Assembly (NCBI RefSeq): GCF_027409185.1
Contig: NC_084461.1
Span: 233,632,999-233,696,998 of the forward strand
DNA from: Cynocephalus volans
Lineage: Eukaryota; Chordata; Mammalia; Dermoptera; Cynocephalidae
Length of the DNA stretch: 64,000 nucleotides
Reading direction: 5' to 3'
The position numbers and the translations under genes are program-made. The notes beneath the pieces are model-generated. The model searched no databases, was not told where the DNA came from, and was given only the letters and a program-made list of their open reading frames with translations. This document shows, in pieces, positions 11,701-20,492 of this stretch (positions are counted from its first letter, which is position 1; every line of letters begins with the position of its first letter).

Positions 11701-12415
11701 ATCTAAAATGAATTTGCCTTTTAAAATTTCCTTTTTTAATTGACAAGGATTATCAATAATAATAATCAAGGATTATCATGCTGAGTTTCTCATCCCTACC
11801 TTGTGACACTGTTCACACTTCTGTTGAATCTGACCCTCTACTTGCTTCAGCATTTTTGTTATTTCCACTTCCTTGAGGCTACTGTCATATTCCTCCTCCA
11901 GCTGGATCTTATCTTGCCCATTCTGGGATTATATGACAAAGTGGCATCAGGTCAGCACATAGGAAGCCTTATAAACAGGCCCTCACTCACTGGGGACAGA
12001 CATACGCCCTGGGCCCTCAGGTTTGCTGAGTTTCCTCCTGCAACCAGCTTTAGCCTGCTGATAGCTCCAAACTCTCCAACTCCACAACCCCTCTGAGTTG
12101 GAGTCCCTCTTAGCTCCTCACACTTCAGGGATATCTGGGCCTAAGGGGTCCTGGCAAGTTGAATAAACCAAGAAACTCCCCAGGCCAGCTCCAGAATCCT
12201 GCCTTGGATTTCAAATTACTCTGGGAAAGCTGAGCCCTCCGTAAGAAGGCCCAGTATACATACACACCTCTTCTTTTGCATTAGCTGTTTTTTTATACTG
12301 ATAAAGCCTGTGAGCCAGGTACTCTATTGGGTCACTCGGCCGAACCTTTGCCACCTCTGCCAGTGCCTGGGTCAGGCAGTTTCCAAAGCACCTCTTCAGG
12401 TAGTCAGTTTCCATC
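8519..12415 (-). CDS. DYDC2: DYDC2, DPY30 domain-containing protein 2 (whole coding gene)
   Basis: Join 12415-12268, 11922-11800 and 8779-8519, with the ATG at 12414. The product is 176 aa, against 177 for human from memory. Introns are GT-AG and phase 0. Residues 1-49 hold the DPY30-type dimerisation motif ([11 protein letters not shown]), a two-helix module that docks on amphipathic anchor helices. The middle exon is a charged helix rich in E, K and Q, and the last exon is a polar, probably disordered tail. By homology it is a paralogue of DYDC1, which is linked to axonemal radial spokes and sperm development; a direct DYDC2 function is not established. It is transcribed away from DYDC1 from a shared CpG island, and the 5' non-coding exon is not certain. 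One oddity: residue 36 is Arg (AGG) where DYDC1 has Trp. There is no disabling change. Identity is secure by pattern recognition of three exons. Confidence 0.93.
9010..9510 (+). mobile_element. Ancient L1/HAL1 ORF1-region fragment
   Basis: Sense remnant of an L1 ORF1-type coiled coil: 'ggaaaatataaaaaaagaac', 'gcagatcaattggatttatcc', 'aactgaagcacagagaaaa', 'gatctatgagacaatgtcaa' and 'agtctaacat'. These are landmarks of old L1/HAL1 ORF1. The 9250-9459 frame (69 aa) is a piece of it. Confidence 0.65.
9511..11540. other. DYDC2 intron: mostly unassigned
   Basis: A short stretch at about 9880-9990 (cctggctcaaatgctacctc...tgaagtgc) looks like L2. A TTTA-rich tract lies near 10745-10770. Otherwise I see no repeat or exon. 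No splice-flanked conserved frame was found. Confidence 0.4.
11558..11654 (-). mobile_element. tRNA-Ile-derived SINE, monomer
   Basis: A minus-strand copy: head at the right (complement of 'aaactggccagcccc'), B-box region 'cccatgaccttggtgttat' in complement, and poly(A) at the left as a T run. The target-site duplication aaatttgattttt / aaatttgatcttt lies at 11545-11557 and 11655-11667. It sits 130 bp from DYDC2 coding exon 2. Confidence 0.85.
11800..11922 (-). CDS. DYDC2: DYDC2 second coding exon
   Basis: A 123-nt, phase-0 exon: acceptor ...atcccag|AATGGG, donor CACAAG|gtaggg. It encodes 41 residues starting [15 protein letters not shown] and ending QCHK, a strongly charged helical segment that matches the human protein as remembered. 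It was not visible as a long open frame because both ends run into introns. Confidence 0.9.
12268..12415 (-). CDS. DYDC2: DYDC2 first coding exon
   Basis: The acceptor is ...cccccag|g, followed at once by ATG at 12414-12412. The exon encodes 49 residues including the DPY30 motif and ends ...AAAGAAGAG|gtgtgt. The coding part is 147 nt, the same as the corresponding exon of DYDC1. Of the 49 residues, 29 are identical to DYDC1. Confidence 0.92.
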
Positions 12416-12439
12416 CTGGGGGGCCTGGGCAACATTAAA

Positions 12440-13110
12440 GCAGAGTCACACTATTTTAAAAATTTAATCTGATTTTAAAAATAGACACATTCTAATCAAT
12501 TCAGATTTATTTCAAGATAAATAAGATATTTTTGGACCCCACCCATTCCAAAAGAACCAACAAATACATACTTGCCAATAGCTCTCATATTAAAATAGAC
12601 TTTTTCCTAAAGCTTTCTAGCTGTACTAGGTCAGACAATAGGTCCTGGGGGTCATCAGGCCTGAGAGGAGCTTGATACATAGGTGGTTAAAGTTGGCCAA
12701 GGCCTCCACTTACCCACACATTTCTATCCTTGAGTAGGGAGGAAATAACTCCCTTATTTAATAATTTCCTGAGCAAGGCAGGAAATCCCCAAGAGGGGCT
12801 CTGAGCACCCAGCAAGCTGTGCTATTGTGATGTTGGAAGCTACAGTCATGTATGACATATGTAGATAAGACAGGCTCATTTATTTCACAAGGGACGACAG
12901 AAAAGCCCTGGGAAAAAGAAGGGAAAATGCTAGGTACTGTAGCTACTGCTGGTCAGGGGTTCTGCCAGCACCTAACACAATATTCCACTCTCTATTGCTT
13001 ATGCAAGAAACAATTTTAGGTTAGGTTGATGCCCTCGGATTTACTATTAGATTTCAAGCACTGGAGGCAACGTAGCCTGAGTTAGAACGTAAGTCAGGAG
13101 CAGCCGTGAC
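12440..13110. other. Unassigned sequence upstream of DYDC2 coding exon 1
   Basis: Intron or 5' flank of DYDC2. No repeat or exon recognised. Confidence 0.4.
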
Positions 13111-13114
13111 GCGT

Positions 13115-13358
13115 AGCAATAGAAATGCAGATTCTTGGATCAGACAGACCAAGTTCCAGTCCTGGTTCTGCTACTTATATGCTGTGTGATCTTCAGCAAG
13201 TCACTCAGTCTCTCTGAGCCTCAGTTTCCTCATCTGTAGAACAGAAATAACAAAAGTATGTACCTCACAGTAATTAGAAGATTGGGAGAGATAACAAACA
13301 CGTGAAAGGCACTTAGTCTGACAGATAGTAAGTGTTTAATAAATATTAGCTATTACAG
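13115..13358 (+). mobile_element. MIR SINE
   Basis: Nearly full-length MIR: 'ttggatcagacagacc', 'tggttctgctacttatatgctgtgtgat', 'cactcagtctctctgagcctcagtttcctcatctgta' (quoted in parts as MIR core landmarks) and a tail 'taataaatattagctattac'. Confidence 0.9.
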
Positions 13359-13359
13359 T

Positions 13360-14689
13360 GGTAGATTATGCCATGAAATGGTCTAGCACCAGCCTACTCC
13401 TGACCAACTCCATATTCCTGACGTTTACACATTTTAACTGCAAAAGAGCCCAGTGAATAATAAGGGCTCAGATCCAGCCTTAACATTTTCTGGAGATATT
13501 TTTCAGTTTGTTCCTTTCCCATACCAATACCCCGCCCCCCGCCACCATTTTTCAGTTTAAGGAAGGAAAGGTAGACAGATAAATAGATAAGGATATAGAA
13601 AAAAATATATTTCCTAGCTCTCTCCTCTCTCCACGCAAGGGCCGAGAAGCCAAAACACTTCAGTAGTAAGGAGCACATAAGCATTCAGAACTTGTGTTTA
13701 AATAGTCTTCATCACTTAAAAGGAATCAGGGCTCCTTGGAGAAATAAATGGCTGATTCCAAATCAGGGGCAGGAAGTCTAGTGAGCCTAGAACATTTTAT
13801 TTTGCCAAAGTAAGTAAGAAAATTATAAAAAATAAAATGATTGGGGACACAAAAGCCAGCTTGAAGCGGCTCTCACTAGCCAAATCTGGGGCAATTTGAC
13901 CATTAAAATAAATACCGACTGTAAAGAATTATAGCATCCATAGAATAAAATAAGAATCCATAAGTCTTTATGAGAATGAATAAGCATATGAATAGGGGAG
14001 AAGGCAAAGTTCCAATTTATACATATGGAAAGAATAATGGAGTTTAAAACTTGCCATCACAGTACAACTGAATCGAGCCAGAATCATCGACTGCTAAAAC
14101 TGGGTGAATATTTCAGGAGAAATGGATATTCCTTACATACACAGTCTCAAAGTTTCTTCCCACAGATTAGTATTAATTCCAAAGGGAAATACAGAAACGT
14201 TACACTGGTGAAACCTAGCCGACACAACCTTAACCAAATGACCAAAATAAATGTCACCAATACGGGGACAAAGTGACATCACAGGCCTCCTCATATGATG
14301 TGCTTCTTACACAGCACAGTACAGTCCTGTGGATTCCCACCCCAAATACAAAATTTGAATCTAACTGAGGAAACATCAAACAAAGCCAAATTAACAGACA
14401 GTATGCAACTGGCCTATACTCTTAAAAATGTCAAGGTATACTCTTAAAAAAAAAAAAGATGAGGAACTGTTATAGATCAAAGGAGACTAAACAGTCATAA
14501 TAATTATATGTACCTAATCGTAGATGGGATCTGGGCCAGAAAAAGAATTCTATAAAGAACATTGTTGAAAAAATTGTATAAACTGAACGTGAATTGTAGA
14601 TTATGTAATAGAATTTATCAAGGTTAAATTTCTTTATTTTGAATAATTGAAATATGAGTAAGTAAGAGAATGTCCTTGTTCTAGGGCTG
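13360..14689. other. Unassigned sequence
   Basis: No gene or clear repeat recognised. It contains a poly-A stretch near 14446-14457 and a short C/G-rich tract near 13532-13545. Confidence 0.4.
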
Positions 14690-15370
14690 AACAATGGTTC
14701 CCAAAGTAGTCTATGTCCTAATACCTGGAACCTATGGATATGTTACTTTATATGGCAAAAGGGACTTTGCAGATGTGATTAAATTAAGGATCTTGAGATG
14801 AGGAGATTATCCTGGATTAGCCGAGTATGTACAATGTAATCATAAGGGCCTTTATAAGATGGAAACAGTAAGGTCAGACAGGAAAGACTTTGTGATGACA
14901 GAGCAGAGGGAGAAAAGGCAATGTCATTCAGGGTCATGAGCCAAGGGTAGTCTCCAGGAGTTGGAAACTCCCTAGAGCCTCCAGAAAGAACTAGCGCTGC
15001 CACCGCTGTGGCTTTAGCCCTGTAAGACTCATTTTCAACTTCCTTTTTAAAAATTCATTTGTCAATTGAAACGTAATTGATTACAAATATTTATGGGATA
15101 CAGAGTTGACTATGAGTATTTATGTACAATGTGATGATCGAATCCGTATTATTAGCATGTTCATTACAAATCGTAATTATTCTTTGTGTCCCTTACCGGA
15201 TTACTGTGTAACCCTTCCCCGACTCCTCCCTCGCCTCTGGTAAACAATGGTCTGTTCTCTCCTTCTGAAAGTTCCACATATTATTTCCTTCCTTCTCTCC
15301 TTTCTTTCTTCAAGAGAATAATTTTTTTTTTAAAGCCACTAAGTTTAGAGTAGCAGTAGAGGGGTTGGTG
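14690..15370 (+). mobile_element. ERVL-MaLR-type LTR, split by an L1 fragment
   Basis: Sense LTR landmarks: 'atgtcctaatacctggaacc', 'ggcaaaagggactttgcaga', 'gattaaattaaggatcttga' and 'agagcctccagaaagaact'. The LTR is interrupted at about 15040 and resumes at 15334 with 'taaagccactaagttt', the expected next segment. No internal retroviral genes are present, so it is a solitary, decayed LTR. Confidence 0.75.
15040..15333 (-). mobile_element. L1 3' end inserted in the LTR, antisense
   Basis: The complement of an L1 3' UTR: 'tcaattgaaacgtaattgatt', 'tatttatgggatacagagt', then the pyrimidine-rich part and a 'ctctggtaaacaatggtctg' segment. It lies between two halves of one LTR, so it inserted after the LTR. 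Confidence 0.7.
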
Positions 15371-15456
15371 TAGGTGCGGGTGGTTTTTCCTTCTGCCAAT
15401 CTGTGGTCCATCTGAACCAATGCATCTGGACAAACAATCTTCTATACCTCCTGTAC

Positions 15457-15592
15457 TCAAAGTGTGGTCCAATAATGTAGCATTCTATCACCTTGGGGCC
15501 TGTTGAAATGCAGATTCTCAGGTCTCCCCCCAGATGTAGAGATTCCGAATTTGCATTTCAACAAATCCTCAAGTGATTCGAAGTTACAGATC
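15457..15592 (+). mobile_element. hAT-Charlie MITE fragment (MER5-like)
   Basis: Landmarks 'actcaaagtgtggtcc', 'ttgaaatgcagattctcagg' and 'ttcaacaaatcctcaagtgatt' match the MER5 layout. The far terminal repeat is missing or decayed. Confidence 0.7.
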
Positions 15593-15984
15593 TGCTTTGC
15601 CTTCACAGCTGTAGAACCCTCCTCCCAGAGGGCAGGATCACCAACGCTGCATTCTCGGGATGCCTCTCCATTCCCTGGTCGTTGGGTGGCCACCACGCTG
15701 CTTAGGAGAAAACACCTTCTCTAAATTGCACAATTTTGCAAATGATCTCAATGAAATACGTTGACCTGACAGTTGCTAAGATTTGGTGCAAAGACAGTAG
15801 AGCCAGAGTAGAGTCACCACGTGAGGCCTGGAGAGGGAAAGATCAAAGGGATGCCTTTTATAGTCTGCTCCCCACCCACTCAGGGCACACTCACCAAGCG
15901 GGGCTACTTTTTGGGGTTTCCTGAGGGTCTGCTTACACTGGCCTTCCTTGTTCACGGCCTTGCACTCAGTAGCAGGGCACTGAG

Positions 15985-16060
15985 GATAGGGGTTGTCTTT
16001 GTTCACACTGTATCCCCAGTGCTTGCACACACTGGCTGCGCAGTAAACATTTCTTGACTT
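15985..16060 (+). mobile_element. L2 3' end fragment
   Basis: 'gtatccccagtgcttgcac' and 'gcgcagtaaacatttcttga' resemble the L2 3' end. It lies at the DYDC2-side edge of the CpG island. Confidence 0.45.
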
Positions 16061-16553
16061 AATCAGTGAGGGCCCAGAAAAGGGCTCCTGCTCCCTCGGA
16101 TCCATCAGTGCTCACTCTGGCACTAATTCCCTCAATCAACCTTTGCTGAGTCCTCTCCTGCCCGGCACTGACCAGCCCGTAAGTTAGAACACGGGAAATG
16201 AGAGCAGAGAATTGGGCACAGACCGCTAGGCGGGGGAAGACTGCGACCGCTGGGGCCTGGACGAGGTCGGACGGCTTCCTGGAGGCGGGGGCGCCTGAGA
16301 TGGCTCTGAAAGGAACCGAGCAGAAGTCCTCAGCAAGTGCAACGGCGCGGAATCGTGACACCGCCGAGCCAGGGAGCCTGCGACGACGGTCTCGCAGGGA
16401 CTCGGGGCCTTTCCCGTCCTCCCCTGAAGTCCGCTGCCCCCTCATTCCTCCCACAACACGCCGGCCTGCCAGCCGGGTTCCATGGCCCTTTGCCGCCGGC
16501 CCCTCCTCTCTGTCGCTCGTGCACCCTCCAGGCCCCGCGCGCCCCCCGCTCAC

Positions 16554-16613
16554 CCTTCCGCGCCGCGTGTTCTTCACCGCGCGTCTGCTGTGGCGCCTGC
16601 CGCGCGGGCGCTC
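16554..16613 (-). other. Candidate DYDC2 non-coding exon 1
   Basis: On the minus strand, cggaagg|gtgagc places a donor at 16553-16552, next to the X-box. The transcription start is unknown. Confidence 0.25.
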
Positions 16614-16626
16614 GTTGCCGAGCAAC
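16614..16626. promoter_or_regulatory. RFX X-box motif
   Basis: GTTGCCGAGCAAC fits the X-box consensus (GYNRYC, 1-3 bp spacer, RRNRAC) with a 1-bp spacer and a near-perfect palindrome. RFX factors drive cilia genes through this motif. It lies in the middle of the shared promoter of two DPY30-domain genes, one of them axonemal by homology. Confidence 0.75.
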
Positions 16627-16796
16627 GGGACGCGACTCCCGGATGCAGCGCAGGCGCGCCGGACGCGCGCGCTCCGAGAAGGCGGGAGCCTCTTCGAGAG
16701 CTGTTCGTCTCCGTGTCGTTGGGCTCGGGCGGGCAGAGACGGTTCTGACGGTTGGACCCTGCGAGTGGCGTTGGACCCGGCGGCAGCGGGCGGTTG
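16627..16796 (+). other. Candidate DYDC1 non-coding exon 1
   Basis: A donor-like GGTTG|gtgagc at 16797 would end a 5' UTR exon just downstream of the X-box. The start is not defined. It is based on position and donor sequence only. Confidence 0.3.
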
Positions 16797-16900
16797 GTGA
16801 GCGGCGGCAACCTGCGGGCTCCGCGTCGGCCTCTCCGCGGACGCCGGTGGGAAAGCAAACCCGAGTGCCCAGGGCGGCGGGTGGCGGGTAAATACTGCAT

Positions 16901-17439
16901 GCCCCGCTTAATGTGAATTTCAGATAAGCGAGTTACTTTCTAGTAGGACTACAGCATACGACTAGGTTATTTGTTGTTTATCTGAAATTGAAATTAAACC
17001 CTGTGTGGTGCCCTGTTGTTTGCTCAACCCGGCACCCCTGCCCGGCCCGGCTCCGCTCCTTTCCCAGTTGCCCGCCGGCTCCCTCCCGGGCGTGGGCAGG
17101 AGGCCTCCTTCTGTCTTTTGCAGCCACATCTTCAGGCTGGGGGCAGCTTTTTCTGTGGGAAAAGGCTTTCTTATGTTGAGCCTAGTGCTTATTATATGAG
17201 AGATAACTTACAACAGGAGAGAGAGGCATTGTCGTCATTTTATGGTCAGGAAACATGCTAAGCGATTTGACGAGCTTCACCTGGGTCCCAACGATGGGCC
17301 CAGAAATCCGAGACCGATCTTCAACTTGGCCCGACTCTTAGGCCAGGGGACAACTGTCCCCTTTCCATAGTTTATCTTTCTGATGCAGCAGCAGCAGTCT
17401 GTTCCCCTTTTTATGTTACTTCACTTCAGATAACATCGA
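16901..17439. other. DYDC1 first intron: unassigned
   Basis: Flank of the CpG island with declining GC content and a short CAG run at 17384-17397. No exon or repeat recognised. Confidence 0.4.
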
Positions 17440-17856
17440 GATGTTGCTGTGGGTTAATTGAATTGTATTTGCCAAAGTTCATATCTTAGAAGCTTAATTC
17501 CCTCTGTAACTGGTGAGGGTGGGAAATCCTATAACGGTAATTGAAAGGTGGGGCCTGAAGAGGTGATTAGATTGTAGGACCATGCCTTAGCAAATGGATT
17601 AATAATGATGATCAGGGGTGTGTGTCTGAGAGCTTTAAAAGGAGAGCACATGAAAGTCTCTCCCTCTGCTTCTGCCATCTTGCAATGTGATACCCTGTGT
17701 GGCTGTAAAGCCACCCGCAAAAAGGACCCTCACCAGATGTGTTCCCTGGACTTTGGACTTCATGGCCTCAGTAACTTTAAGCAACAAATTTGTTTCTTTT
17801 ATAAATTGCCCAGTTCTAGGTATTTTGTTAAGCAATAGAAATGGACTAATACAGAT
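17440..17856 (+). mobile_element. ERVL-MaLR LTR
   Basis: Sense LTR: 'gaaaggtggggcctgaagag', 'gagcacatgaaagtctctccc', 'ctcaccagatgtgttccctgg' and 'ataaattgcccagttctagg', ending 'atggactaataca'. This is a typical MLT1/MST-like 3' end. It is a solo LTR with no internal region. Confidence 0.8.
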
Positions 17857-18039
17857 ATCCAAGTAGTATTTTTGTCTTTGGAGTATATCCCACTGAGGAA
17901 GTACAGTGTAGATCCTGTGCCCCCAAGTCAGTTGGAATAATAATTCTTTTCTCAGTGTAGTTAGAGTACCAACACCGAGAGAGCACTCTGTATTTTAGAG
18001 CACTTTCTTATTCTTTATCTACATGATAATCCACTGTGT

Positions 18040-18275
18040 TGCTATATCTCATCAGTCCCCTATTTGTTCCAGTTTTGACTGTTGTAAATAATGGTGCACA
18101 TAACTGTGTGCATATACCATTTCATATCCTTGCATGTGTGTTGAGATAGGACTCAAGAAGTGAGATTGGTAGGTCAGAGGGTAAACACAGGTGATTTTCT
18201 AGAATTTGCCAATTCTCCTCCATAGGGATTATATCATTTTGCTCTCCCACCACCATCATATGACAGAGAGCAATA
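18040..18275 (-). mobile_element. Old L1 fragment, antisense
   Basis: The complement of an L1 ORF2 tail: 'tgactgttgtaaataatggtg', 'gaagtgagattggtaggtc' and 'agaatttgccaattctcc'. Short and decayed. Confidence 0.6.
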
Positions 18276-18369
18276 TTGGGGCCTAAGGATGGGCCCCAGG
18301 ATGTAAATGTTTCTGAAATTTTATGCAAAATGTTAGGTCATTTTGTCCAGGGACAGGTCTAGACACATT

Positions 18370-18677
18370 GGCATTTTATTCCCTGTCATTGCCATGCTCA
18401 TTCCTATATCAGGGCCTTTTCATATACTTGGAAGGTTCTGCTTTCTATTCTATGTCTTGTTAATTTTACTGCTCCTTCAGTAAGTTTGAGCTTGGTTCAG
18501 ATGTCACCCTTCAGAGAAGCTTTCCTTGACTTCCCTAACTTGGTTAGATTCTCCTGTTGTCTGTTGTTCATAGCACTTATTTCATTTATTTACATTTATT
18601 GAGTTGGATATGTGGTTGATATTTGTCTTCCCTATTCATCTGTAAGCTCCGTGAAGGCAGAGACTGTTTTTATTTTA
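18370..18677 (+). mobile_element. L2 fragment
   Basis: L2-like 3' region: 'gtcattgccatgctcattcc', 'gcttggttcagatgtcaccc', 'gaagctttccttgacttccc' and 'gtaagctccgtgaaggcag'. A MaLR LTR truncates it at 18678. Confidence 0.7.
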
Positions 18678-19038
18678 GTGCAGGCTGCTATAACAGACTA
18701 TCATAGATTGGGGGACTTAAACAATACCATTTGTTTCTCACAGTTCTGCAGGCTGGAAAGTCTCAGACCAAGGCATTGGCACGTGTGGTGTGTGGTGAGA
18801 GCCCTCTTGCTGGTTTGCAGATGGCTGTCTTCTAGTTGTGTTTTCACATGGCAGAGAGTAGAGAAGGGAGCAAGCTCCCCTGTGTCTTCCCCTAATGGCC
18901 CTAATCTCCTTCATGAGGGAGCCACCCTGTTGACCTAATTGCCTCCCAAAGGACACACCTCCTCATACTATCACATTGGTGGTCAGGATTTTGACATATG
19001 GATTTTGGGGGGACACAAGCATTCAGTTTATAACAGTT
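18678..19038 (-). mobile_element. ERVL-MaLR LTR, antisense
   Basis: The complement of a MaLR LTR: 'gtgcaggctgctataacaga', 'ctcacagttctgcaggctgg', 'cacctcctcatactatcaca' and 'gggggacacaagcattcagt', ending 'tataaca'. It is inserted into the L2 that precedes it. Confidence 0.8.
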
Positions 19039-19400
19039 TTGTATTCCCAATACCTACCATGATGCCTGACATATAAAATAGACTAGTATAGATTGTTGAA
19101 TAATTGAGTACATTTCATCAGATTTTCAGAAGAGCCTGGATTTCATAAAATATTCAGGGTGATTTGAGGGTGATCAGTTTTTCCAAAGCACTTGAAATAC
19201 ACAATGGTTACTGCATTTTTTTCTTTTCTTTTTTCAAAACAATCTGCTCTAAGATTCCGGTATATTGTCAAAACTGGAAAGACTGGGACTTAACTGGGAG
19301 AGTGGAGAAACTCATTCACTTGCCACCACAGAGAGACAATTGTGTCAGTCCTGTGATTAAAACACTCCTCAAGGAGATAGAGGAGCTTGTCTTGTAGCGG

Positions 19401-19433
19401 AAGGACAGACAGACAGACAGACACACACACACA
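19401..19433. repeat. (GACA)n(CA)n microsatellite
   Basis: Short compound repeat of gacagacagacagacaga followed by cacacacacaca. Confidence 0.9.
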
Positions 19434-19439
19434 ATTCTC

Positions 19440-19850
19440 GGGTAGTGTGTCAAGTGCTGTGTGAGCTGCTTAGAGAAGGAGGAACTTCTCTGGTTTGCCT
19501 GTGAGAATGTTCAAGGAATGAGAAATGGTCTATGGCTTGTAGGTGAGGAGATATTTTCCAAGGTAAGAGACTGTGTGGGGTCACCACGTGCAAGAGTCAT
19601 GGAGATGGAAAAGTGCCAGGCATGATCAGCAGAATGGCAGGACATGCAGTGGAGTTAGAACCCAGGGTGTGTTGGGGCAGGAGAGATATCTAGAGATGAG
19701 CCTGGAAAGAAAATTGGGGTAGATTGTGAGGAGCCTCATGTGCTATTCTTTGGAGGCTGAATTTTTATTCTTTGGCCTTGGAAGATTCATGGATTTTTTT
19801 CCCTAAAGGTGGACTATCGTGATGTTTTGTAAAATGGCTCTTATGGCTTA
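19440..19850 (-). mobile_element. L2-like fragment, antisense
   Basis: The pattern 'gatggaaaagtgccaggca', 'attgtgaggagcctcatgtg' and 'tttttattctttggccttgg' resembles the reverse of old L2-type elements. The assignment is tentative. Confidence 0.4.
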
Positions 19851-19869
19851 GGAGGAGCATCTCAGTGCA

Positions 19870-20075
19870 GTCATTAGGATTGATGCTATGGAATCAAGAG
19901 GTGTGTACAAACTCTTAGCTGTGTGATCCTGAACTGTGCACCTATACTTTTTGTGTCTGGGCTTGCTCATCTGCACAATGGTGATCACGAGACCAAATTT
20001 TCAGGTATGTTGTGAGGATTAAATGAGACACACATTGCTTGTCATAAAGTCATCTTGCAATCAGTAATGATAGTA
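19870..20075 (+). mobile_element. MIR SINE
   Basis: MIR landmarks: 'atgctatggaatcaagaggt', 'ctcttagctgtgtgatcctg', 'gcttgctcatctgcacaatg' and 'gtgaggattaaatgagacac'. Confidence 0.8.
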
Positions 20076-20336
20076 TCCCTTTTCTGAGTCTTGGACTTGA
20101 GAGCCCTTTAGGATTTTTGAAACTATTTTAGTTGTAGTGACTCCTGTGGAGCCCTTTTGAAAACGTAGAAGTTTTCTTGGGCTGGCTTGCTTGTGTTATA
20201 CCTAACGGGAAGTGCCCGTGACTGGTGATAGGGTATAATGCTTTGTTGGCCTCACTGGACTTCACTCTTACTGTGACTTAATTGAAAATTTTCCGCACTA
20301 ATGCAAAACATTTATTTTTTAGAAGTTTTTATTTAG

Positions 20337-20492
20337 GAGTTAGAAATGGAGTCAACATATCTTCGAAAGTGCCTTGGGACGTGTCTAACTCAAGGACTTG
20401 CAGAGGTGGCAAGAGTTCGCCCAGTGGATCCAATAGAATATTTAGCATTGTGGATTTACAAGTATAAGGAAAATGTGACCGTGCAAGAACTG
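20337..20492 (+). CDS. DYDC1: DYDC1 first coding exon
   Basis: The acceptor is tatttag| at 20336 (an alternative AG lies at 20322). The ATG is at 20346-20348, and the donor is GAACTG|gtaagt. It encodes 49 residues with the DPY30 motif. The ATG is the first in frame after the acceptor and matches the paralogue's start. Confidence 0.93.

Larger units (their letters stand above)
16180..16900. promoter_or_regulatory. CpG-island bidirectional promoter of DYDC1 and DYDC2
   Basis: A sharply bounded GC-rich block with many CpG dinucleotides in an otherwise AT-rich region. It lies between the minus-strand DYDC2 exons and the plus-strand DYDC1 exons. It holds an RFX X-box at 16614-16626 and plausible first-exon splice donors in both directions (GT at 16797-16798 on plus; GT at 16553-16552 on minus). 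The long frames inside it on both strands are expected in GC-rich DNA and look non-coding. Its promoter role is inferred from position and composition. Confidence 0.85.

Noticed and set aside
15776-16105. 109-aa minus-strand frame as an upstream DYDC2 coding exon
   Set aside because: It does not match the DYDC2 family, part overlaps an L2-like 3' end, and the real start is the ATG at 12414.
16059-16891. 200-aa-class frames in the CpG island
   Set aside because: Overlapping frames on both strands with Arg/Pro/Ala bias are typical of GC-rich DNA; no splice or domain support.
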